32,981 nucleotides of DNA, taken from Chloroflexota bacterium. GTDB taxonomy: Bacteria; Chloroflexota; Limnocylindria; P2-11E. Position 1 is the first letter of the stretch, and each line of letters begins with the position of its first letter. The DNA is taken from NCBI GenBank assembly GCA_005889075.1, contig VBDQ01000046.1:1-32981 (forward strand), read 5' to 3'. Shown one piece after another: positions 8,628-15,087 of this stretch. A model generated the notes under the pieces. That model was not told the origin of the DNA and ran no database searches. It worked only from the letters and a program-made list of their open reading frames with translations. Position numbers and translations under genes: made by a program.

Positions 8628-10400
8628 ATGCTGAGGACTCACACCTGTGGCGAGCTCCGCGCGTCCCACGCGGGGAAGGAGGTGACGCTCTGCGGCTGGG
8701 TGCACCGCCGGCGCGAGCTCGGCGAGGTCATCTTCATCGACCTCCGCGACCGCTACGGGATCACGCAGGTCGTGGCGCACGCGAAGAACAATGCTGCCGC
8801 GCATGCGGCCCTCGGCGATGCGCGCAGCGAGTGGGTGCTCCAGGTGCGCGGGACCGTGCGACCGCGGCCCGAGGGCACGAAGAACCCGAAGCTCTCGACC
8901 GGAGAGATCGAGATCGTCGCGAACTCGGTCACGATCCTCAATCAGTCGAAGACGCCGCCCTTCTATGTGAACGAGGACACCGAGATCGAGGAGACCCTCC
9001 GCTGGAAGTACCGCTACGTCGACCTGCGGCGGGAACGATCGAGAGAGCTCATGCGGCTGCGACACGAGGTGACCAACTTCATGCGGAACTTCTTCGTCGA
9101 GCGCGGCTTCTGGGAGATCGAGACGACGATGATGATCCGCTCCGATCCGACAGGTGCGCGCGACTTCGTCGTGCCGTCGCGGTACTTCCCGGGAAAGTTC
9201 TGGGCGCTGCCGCAGTCGCCGCAGCAGCTGAAGCAGATCCTGATGGTCGGCGGCCTCGACAAATACGTGCAGATCGCGCGGTGCTTCCGCGACGAGGACC
9301 CGCGCGCCGACCGCATCTATGAGCTGACGCAGCTCGACGTAGAGATGACGTTCGCCGAGCCGAACGACGTGATGGAGATCCTGGAGGCGTGCTACACGGC
9401 CGTCTTCGAGAAGTTTGGCAAGAAACCGCTCCACGGCAAGCCGTGGCCGCGTATGACGTACGACGATGCGATGCGGCGCTACGGAAGTGACCGGCCCGAC
9501 ACGCGCTTTTCGATGGAGGTCGTTGACCTCACCGATGCGGTGCGCGGGACGTCGTTCGGCGTCTTCAAGGAGGCGATCGCGAGCGGCGGCGCGGTCCGCG
9601 CGATCTGCGTTGGGGGAAAAGGGGACGCCTCACGAAAGGACGTCGATGGCTGGGCGGCGATCGCGAAGACCCGGGGCGCCAAGGGTCTCGTGTCGTTCGC
9701 CTTCGCCGGAAGCGAGGTCCGCTCGCCCGTGGCGAAGTTCTTCACCGCGGACGAGCTCTCGCGGGTGCGATCGGCTTCCGGCGCCCGGGACGGCGACCTC
9801 GTCCTCGCTGTCGCCGCCGAATATCGTGTCGCGAGCCGTTCCATCGGTGAGCTGCGGCGGCACTTCGGCGAGGCGCAGGGGCTGGTCGACGGCTCGACGC
9901 ATCACGCGATGTGGATCCATCGATTTCCGATGTTCGAGCGCACGCCCGAGGGCGATTGGACCTTCTCACACAACCCGTTCGCGGGCCCGCTCACCGACGA
10001 GGACGCGAAGCTTCTCTACAGCGATCCCGGTAAGGCGCTGAGCTCGCAGTACGACCTCGTCATCGACGGCGCCGAGCTCGGCGGCGGGAGCATCCGCATC
10101 CATAACCGCGCGATGCAGGAGCGCGTGTTCGAGATCCTCGGCATCTCGAAGAAAGACGCCGCCGAGCGCTTCAGCGCGCTCCTCGACGCGCTCGAGTACG
10201 GCGCGCCACCCGAGGGCGGGATCGCGACGGGAATGGACCGAACCCTGATGGTCCTCGCGGGGCTCGCGAACGCGCGCGAGACCATCGCCTTCCCGAAGAC
10301 GCAGACGGGCTGGGACCCGATGCTCGAGGCGCCGGCCGAGGCCGATCCCAAGCTGCTCGAGGACCTTGGACTGCGGGTCATCGCGAAGCCGAAGGATTGA
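8628..10400 (+). CDS. aspS: Aspartyl-tRNA synthetase
   Basis: CGWVHRRRELGEVIFIDLRDRYG, GKFWALPQSPQQLKQILMVGGLDKYVQIARCFRDEDPRADR, GGGSIRIHN, GIATGMDRTLMVLAG. ATG 8628 follows the hisS stop. Confidence 0.95.
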   Translation: MLRTHTCGELRASHAGKEVTLCGWVHRRRELGEVIFIDLRDRYGITQVVAHAKNNAAAHAALGDARSEWVLQVRGTVRPRPEGTKNPKLSTGEIEIVANSVTILNQSKTPPFYVNEDTEIEETLRWKYRYVDLRRERSRELMRLRHEVTNFMRNFFVERGFWEIETTMMIRSDPTGARDFVVPSRYFPGKFWALPQSPQQLKQILMVGGLDKYVQIARCFRDEDPRADRIYELTQLDVEMTFAEPNDVMEILEACYTAVFEKFGKKPLHGKPWPRMTYDDAMRRYGSDRPDTRFSMEVVDLTDAVRGTSFGVFKEAIASGGAVRAICVGGKGDASRKDVDGWAAIAKTRGAKGLVSFAFAGSEVRSPVAKFFTADELSRVRSASGARDGDLVLAVAAEYRVASRSIGELRRHFGEAQGLVDGSTHHAMWIHRFPMFERTPEGDWTFSHNPFAGPLTDEDAKLLYSDPGKALSSQYDLVIDGAELGGGSIRIHNRAMQERVFEILGISKKDAAERFSALLDALEYGAPPEGGIATGMDRTLMVLAGLANARETIAFPKTQTGWDPMLEAPAEADPKLLEDLGLRVIAKPKD

Positions 10401-10425
10401 AGCCTGCACAGGAAGTGTCGCGGCC

Positions 10426-10431
10426 TAGACT
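10426..10431 (+). promoter_or_regulatory. Putative -10 element TAGACT for a leaderless iscS-mnmA transcript
   Basis: TAGACT, then 7 nt (TTGACCG), then ATG at 10439. The same octamer TAGACTTT occurs at 14988. Confidence 0.45.
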
Positions 10432-10438
10432 TTGACCG

Positions 10439-11596
10439 ATGGAGCGTGTGTATCTCGACCACGCCGCGACGACCCCCGTCGACCCGGAAGTCGCCGAGGC
10501 GATGACCCGCGTGCTTCGCGAGACGCACGGCAATCCCTCGAGCATCTACGCCGAGGGACGGGCAGCGCGAGCCCTCGTGGACGGCGCGCGCGAGCAGGTC
10601 GCAGACGCGATCGGTGCCCATCCCAGCGAGGTCGTCTTCACCAGCGGAGGCACCGAGGCCGACAATCTCGCGCTCCGCGGCAGGCTCAAGGTCGAGGACG
10701 GCCGCGACGGGCTGGTCACCTCCGCGATCGAGCACCACGCGGTGATCGATACCGCACGGGATCTTGCGGCGCACGGCCAGGCGCGTCTATCTGTGATCGG
10801 CGTCGATCGGCACGGCCTCGTCGACCCCGAGGCGATCCGAGAGGCGGTCGACGAGCAGACCTCGCTGGTCTCGGTGATGCACGCGAACAACGAGATCGGA
10901 ACGATCGAGCCGATCGAGGCGATCGGCGAGATCTGCCGCGAACGCGGGGTGACCTTCCACAGCGACGCGGTGCAGAGCGTCGGCGCCCTCGCCTTCGACG
11001 TGCGAAAGATCCCGGTCGACCTCGTATCGATCAACGCCCACAAGTTCTATGGACCGAAGGGCGTCGGCGCGCTCTACGTGCGGCGCGGCACTCGCATCGC
11101 CACGACCCAGACCGGCGGCGGACAGGAGAAGGGTCGTCGCACCGGAACCGAGAACGTCGCCGGTGTGGTCGGCCTCGGCGTCGCGATGCGCATCGCGCGC
11201 GAGCGGCAGACGAGCGAGTCGGGGCGCCAGTCGCGGCTCCGCGACCGGATCATTGCCGGCGTCACAGGTCGCATCGAAGATGCGGTGCTCACGGGTCATC
11301 CGACACGGCGCCTTCCGAACAACGCCTCGTTCTGCCTCGCGGGAACGGAAGGCGAGTCGCTCATCGTGGGGCTGGACCTCGAGGGCTTCTCGGTGTCGAG
11401 CGGGTCCGCGTGCACCTCGGGCGAGACGGAGCCATCCGCTGTATTGCTCGCGCTCGGTCTCGACCGTGAGCTCGCGAAAGGTTCGCTTCGCGTCACCGTC
11501 GGCCGAGAGACCACGGAGGCGGCGGTCGACTCGTTCCTCGCAGCGCTCGCGAGAGTCGTCGGCCGTCTGCGGAGCGCGACCGCGGTGACCGTGTGA
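10439..11596 (+). CDS. iscS: Cysteine desulfurase (NifS/IscS family)
   Basis: VYLDHAATTPVDPEV, GNPSSIY, FTSGGTEADNLAL, HKFYGPKGVGALYVR, SSGSACTSGETEPSAVLLALG. Confidence 0.94.
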   Translation: MERVYLDHAATTPVDPEVAEAMTRVLRETHGNPSSIYAEGRAARALVDGAREQVADAIGAHPSEVVFTSGGTEADNLALRGRLKVEDGRDGLVTSAIEHHAVIDTARDLAAHGQARLSVIGVDRHGLVDPEAIREAVDEQTSLVSVMHANNEIGTIEPIEAIGEICRERGVTFHSDAVQSVGALAFDVRKIPVDLVSINAHKFYGPKGVGALYVRRGTRIATTQTGGGQEKGRRTGTENVAGVVGLGVAMRIARERQTSESGRQSRLRDRIIAGVTGRIEDAVLTGHPTRRLPNNASFCLAGTEGESLIVGLDLEGFSVSSGSACTSGETEPSAVLLALGLDRELAKGSLRVTVGRETTEAAVDSFLAALARVVGRLRSATAVTV

Positions 11597-11609
11597 CACG
11601 GGCGCACGC

Positions 11610-11936
11610 ATGACGCGAGGCGCGGGCAGCGATACGAACCCGCTCGACGGCGACCGGGTCACGATCGAGCTCGAGATCAGCAATGGCGTCGTGAGCATCA
11701 CCAGGGCGGCTGCCGACGGCTGCGACTCGATCGGCCTCATGGTGCGGTCGGTCGAGGAGCTCGCGCATCGCAAGACCGAGGATCAAGCCTGGATGATCGA
11801 CGTGGCCGCGATCAAGCGCGCCATGGTCGCCGTGTCACCGGAGAGCGAGCGCTGCGCGGTCACGGCCGTGGGTGCCCTGCGCTCGGCGCTCGTCGACGCC
11901 CGAGTCCGCGCCCGCGTAGAGGGAGTCAAGCGGTGA
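11610..11936 (+). CDS. Degenerate IscU/NifU N-terminal-like protein
   Basis: NPLDGDRVTIELEISNGVVSITRAAADGCDSI...ERCAVTAVGALRSAL parallels IscU/SufU NPxCGDxxxxxxxxxxGxxxxxxFxGxGCxxS...KCAxxAxxAL. Ligand Cys positions 2 and 3 kept, position 1 is Asp, N-terminal ~35 residues absent. Confidence 0.72.
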   Translation: MTRGAGSDTNPLDGDRVTIELEISNGVVSITRAAADGCDSIGLMVRSVEELAHRKTEDQAWMIDVAAIKRAMVAVSPESERCAVTAVGALRSALVDARVRARVEGVKR

Positions 11937-13012
11937 GCGACCGCGTGTTCGTCGCGATGAGCGGCGGCGTCGACTCATCGGTCGCGGCCGCCGTCCTCAA
12001 GGAGCGCGGCGACGACGTCATCGGCGTCTGGATGCGGCTCGTCCCCGGCGGCGGCGAGCAGCTCGATGCCCCGCGGTGCTGCGGCACCGACGAGGCCGGC
12101 GAGGACGCGCGCCGGGCGGCCGCCGCGATCGGCATTCCTTTCTATGCGCTGGACTACGCCGACGTCTTCGGAGAGCGCGTCGTTGGCCGATTCGTTCACG
12201 CGTACGCGAGCGGCGAGACACCCAACCCCTGCGTGGCGTGTAACCAGCACGTGAAGTTCGACGCTCTGCTTGGCGACGTCGTGCGCAAATTCGGTGCCGA
12301 TCGCTTGGCGACCGGGCACTACGCCCGGATCGGCACCGAGCGGAGTGGCCGGCGCCGGCTGTATCGCGCGCGGGACCGCGCCAAGGATCAGTCGTACGCG
12401 CTCTACATGCTCGGCCCGCGCGAGCTGGCTCGGGTGGAGTTCCCGATCGGCGAGCTGGAGGACAAGGACGAGACCCGCGCGATCGCGTCGCGGTTCGGGC
12501 TCCCGACGGCGGCGAAGGCCGAGAGCATGGACATCTGCTTCGTGAGCGGGGACTACCGCGATCTCGTGCGCTCGCGTGCCCCGGAGGCATTCGCGCCGGG
12601 CCCGGTCGAGCGGCACGACGGGACCGTCGTCGGCACGCATGCGGGGATCGGCGCGCTCACCGTCGGCCAGCGCTCCGGGGTCGGGGTCGCGACTGGTGAG
12701 CGTCTCTACGTGCTGCGGCTCGAGCCCGATCGGAACGCGGCCGTGGTCGGGACACGCGACGAGATCTCGCGCACGACCTACGAGCTCAGCGACGTGCGCT
12801 TCGTCGCGGGGGAACCGCCCTCATCCACGTTCGAGACGAGCGTGGTCCTGCGATACCGCGGCATCGGGATTGCCGGAAGGGTGGACGTGCACGGGACCGA
12901 CGCCACGATCGAGCTCCGCTCGCCGGCCCTGGTCGCGCCCGGTCAGGCAGCGGTCTTCTACGACGCCGACGAAGTCGTCGGCGGTGGCGTCGTAAACCCC
13001 GACTCCCGTTAG
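11933..13012 (+). CDS. mnmA: tRNA-specific 2-thiouridylase MnmA
   Basis: VFVAMSGGVDSSVAA (PP-loop), CCGTDEAGEDAR, GETPNPCVACNQHVKFDALL, ATGHYAR, KDQSYALYMLG, MDICFVSGDYR, GQRSGVGVATGERLYVL. GTG start overlaps the upstream TGA. Confidence 0.95.
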   Translation: MSDRVFVAMSGGVDSSVAAAVLKERGDDVIGVWMRLVPGGGEQLDAPRCCGTDEAGEDARRAAAAIGIPFYALDYADVFGERVVGRFVHAYASGETPNPCVACNQHVKFDALLGDVVRKFGADRLATGHYARIGTERSGRRRLYRARDRAKDQSYALYMLGPRELARVEFPIGELEDKDETRAIASRFGLPTAAKAESMDICFVSGDYRDLVRSRAPEAFAPGPVERHDGTVVGTHAGIGALTVGQRSGVGVATGERLYVLRLEPDRNAAVVGTRDEISRTTYELSDVRFVAGEPPSSTFETSVVLRYRGIGIAGRVDVHGTDATIELRSPALVAPGQAAVFYDADEVVGGGVVNPDSR

Positions 13013-13016
13013 GGCC

Positions 13017-14375
13017 GTGCGCGCCCTCACGCGGATCGCGGCGATCGCGATGGCCGGCGCGGGTCTCTACTTCGCGGGGATCCTCAACAGCATCATCCTC
13101 GAGCACCCCGAACGGCCGGGAGCGCCCGCAGTGGTCGTCGGCGTTGGCGCGGCGATCGGGCTCCTCGTGTACGCGCTGCGTGGGACCGGCGAAGGCGAGG
13201 CGCGCACCACGACACGGCGCCTCTGGTTCTTGCGATTGACGTGGGTGTTTGTCTGCGTCATGGGGCTCGTCGGCATCTCATGGATCCTCGGCATGCCGCG
13301 GCAGCACTCCTATGACTGGACCCCGTACCACAACGACGCGATCGCGCTGAACGAGTGCGCGGCGCGTTTGGTGCTGTCGGGACGCGATCCCTATACCGAT
13401 CTCGACCTGTTCGCCTGCTACAACCGGCTGGCGATCGGCCCCGACCGCACGACGCCGCTTCGGCGCGGCCTCTTCGCGAACGACGTGGTCTATCCCACGG
13501 ATCAGGAGATGGATGACGCCTGGGACCTTCGGTCGAACGGCGTCGGAACGAACGTCGAATTCGTGTGGCGTCCGTCCTATCCGTCGCTCTCGTTCCTTTT
13601 CCTCTTGCCGGTCGTCGCGCTCGGCATCGACACCAACTACCTCTACGTGGCCTGCCTCCTCGCCGCGATGGCGCTCGTCATCTGGCGAGCTCCGTCCGGT
13701 CTCCGACCCTTCTTCCTGACGGCGCTGCTCGGAGCGGCAAGCCTCACGGCGTTCACCGTCGGTGGAAGCTCCGACCTTCTCTATGCGCTGCCCCTCGTCG
13801 TCGCCTGGATCTGGCGCGACCGCAGGTGGGCCGCCGTCCCGCTCGGTCTGGCGATCGCGACGAAGCAGATCGCATGGTTCTTCGTGCCGTATTACGCGAT
13901 CGCGGTCGCGGCCGAACGCGGATGGCGCGCCGCGGCGCGCGATCTGATCATCGCAGCGGGGATCTTCGTGGCTGCGAATGCGCCGTTCATCGTGCACGAC
14001 CCAGCCTCGTGGGTGCTCGGGCTCATGACGCCTCTCGTCGAGCCGATGTTCCCACGCGGCGCGGGCCTCATCTTCCTATCAACGAACGGCGGAGCGCCGC
14101 TCCTGCCATCGATCGTCTACGCGGTGCTCGAGATCGCCGCGTTGGCGCTCTCGATCGTCGTTGCGTGGCGCGCCCGGCGCACCAGCCCTGAGCTCGGCGC
14201 GGTCCTGGCGGTCCTGCCGCTCTTCTTCGCCTGGCGGAGCCTTTTCTCGTATTTCTTCCTCCTACCGCTCTTAGCGCTCGCGGCGGTCTCGCGAATGCCG
14301 CTCGGCGACCCGGTCGCCGATCGCGCCAGGCGCCTCGGCGGGCTCACGATCTTCGCCGCTCCCTCGCGCACGTAG
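13017..14375 (+). CDS. Polytopic membrane protein, GT-C/GT87-like
   Basis: About 10 hydrophobic segments, and HNDAIALNECAARLVLSGRDPYTDLD after the first TMs resembles GT-C family polyprenyl-dependent glycosyltransferases. Confidence 0.65.
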   Translation: MRALTRIAAIAMAGAGLYFAGILNSIILEHPERPGAPAVVVGVGAAIGLLVYALRGTGEGEARTTTRRLWFLRLTWVFVCVMGLVGISWILGMPRQHSYDWTPYHNDAIALNECAARLVLSGRDPYTDLDLFACYNRLAIGPDRTTPLRRGLFANDVVYPTDQEMDDAWDLRSNGVGTNVEFVWRPSYPSLSFLFLLPVVALGIDTNYLYVACLLAAMALVIWRAPSGLRPFFLTALLGAASLTAFTVGGSSDLLYALPLVVAWIWRDRRWAAVPLGLAIATKQIAWFFVPYYAIAVAAERGWRAAARDLIIAAGIFVAANAPFIVHDPASWVLGLMTPLVEPMFPRGAGLIFLSTNGGAPLLPSIVYAVLEIAALALSIVVAWRARRTSPELGAVLAVLPLFFAWRSLFSYFFLLPLLALAAVSRMPLGDPVADRARRLGGLTIFAAPSRT

Positions 14376-14378
14376 CGG

Positions 14379-14636
14379 GTGCCGCCGACGGTCGTGGTCC
14401 TCGCGCTCGTCGCGGCCGGGGTGCCGGCGGGCGTTCGGGCGGCGTTCGGCCGTCCGCGGTCGCTCGCGAAGGCCTGCCTGCTGGCGCTCGCCCTTGCGGC
14501 CAGCGCACAGGCCCTCGGCGAGCTGGCTGGCGTCACCTTTGGAGTCGTCGGCGACGCACAGCTCCTCCTTGCGGTCGTCGGCGCCGTCGCGGCCGCGGGT
14601 CTGGTGGCCATCGCGGAAGGCCGGGCGAAGCGGTAA
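14379..14636 (+). CDS. Small hydrophobic membrane protein, hypothetical
   Basis: 85 aa, about three hydrophobic segments, GTG start 3 nt after the upstream stop in a co-directional cluster. Confidence 0.6.
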   Translation: MPPTVVVLALVAAGVPAGVRAAFGRPRSLAKACLLALALAASAQALGELAGVTFGVVGDAQLLLAVVGAVAAAGLVAIAEGRAKR

Positions 14637-14663
14637 GGTCATGGGCTGAAAGGGGAGCTGCAG

Positions 14664-14927
14664 ATGGGCTTCATCGTTGGCATCCTCACCGGCGCGGTCC
14701 TGGCCCTCCTCTACGCGCCTCGCTCGGGCGAGCTCACTCGGGAAGAGCTGCGCCAGCGGAGCGACGAGCTCAAGCGTCGGGCTGACGACCTCCAGCGCGT
14801 CGCCCAAAAGCTCGCCGACGATGCGCAGGTCAAAGGTCGCGAGCTGATCGACGAAGCGAAGCGCCAGTGGGGCGAGACCGGTCGAGCAACGCCCCCGTCA
14901 TCGGGAGGCTCCGCCAAGCAGTCCTGA
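14664..14927 (+). CDS. YtxH-like small membrane protein
   Basis: MGFIVGILTGAVLALLYAPRSGELTREELRQRSDELKRRADDLQ: one TM with LLYAPRSG followed by an amphipathic helix. AAGGGGAG upstream of ATG. Confidence 0.72.
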   Translation: MGFIVGILTGAVLALLYAPRSGELTREELRQRSDELKRRADDLQRVAQKLADDAQVKGRELIDEAKRQWGETGRATPPSSGGSAKQS

Positions 14928-14932
14928 CCGCC

Positions 14933-14987
14933 GGTGGGGGCGCTACGCGCCAGGGGCCCCCTGCCCCTGCGCCCCCCAAACCCCCGG
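14933..14987 (+). repeat. GC-rich palindromic repeat, copy A
   Basis: ggtgggggcgctacgcgccaggggccccctgcccctgcgccccccaaacccccgg; 3' portion shares GCCCCCCAAACCCCCGG with copies B and C. Confidence 0.6.
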
Positions 14988-14993
14988 TAGACT
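14988..14993 (+). promoter_or_regulatory. Putative -10 element TAGACT upstream of alaS
   Basis: TAGACTTT identical to the element upstream of the cysteine desulfurase at 10426. Confidence 0.4.
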
Positions 14994-15003
14994 TTTGCAG
15001 GGG

Positions 15004-15043
15004 AACGCGGGGAGCCGAGGTCGGCGACCCGCGTTTTCGTTTA
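15004..15043 (+). promoter_or_regulatory. Hairpin plus T-rich tract in the alaS leader (terminator/attenuator-like)
   Basis: AACGCGGG-GA-GCCG-AGGT-CGGC-GA-CCCGCGTT then TTCGTTTA: 8-bp outer stem, symmetric GA/GA internal loop, 4-bp inner stem. Confidence 0.55.
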
Positions 15044-15047
15044 GGCG

Positions 15048-15078
15048 AGTGGGGCTAAAGCCCCCAAGCCCCCGGAGG
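15048..15078 (+). repeat. GC-rich palindromic repeat, copy B
   Basis: agtggggctaaagcccccaagcccccggagg; hairpin GGGGC-TAAA-GCCCC plus shared AGCCCCCGGAGG end. Confidence 0.6.
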
Positions 15079-15087
15079 AGGGCCGAA

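Noticed and set aside
8478-9434. 318-aa antisense ORF opposite aspS
   Set aside because: No recognisable motifs; a high-GC antisense artefact.
10432-11469. 345-aa alternate-frame ORF over the cysteine desulfurase
   Set aside because: Arg-rich +1/-1 frame artefact; the 10439 frame carries all PLP-enzyme motifs.
14928-15087. T-box riboswitch upstream of alaS
   Set aside because: No T-box-like antiterminator consensus (AGGGUGGNACCGCG) seen; only the hairpin and GC repeats.
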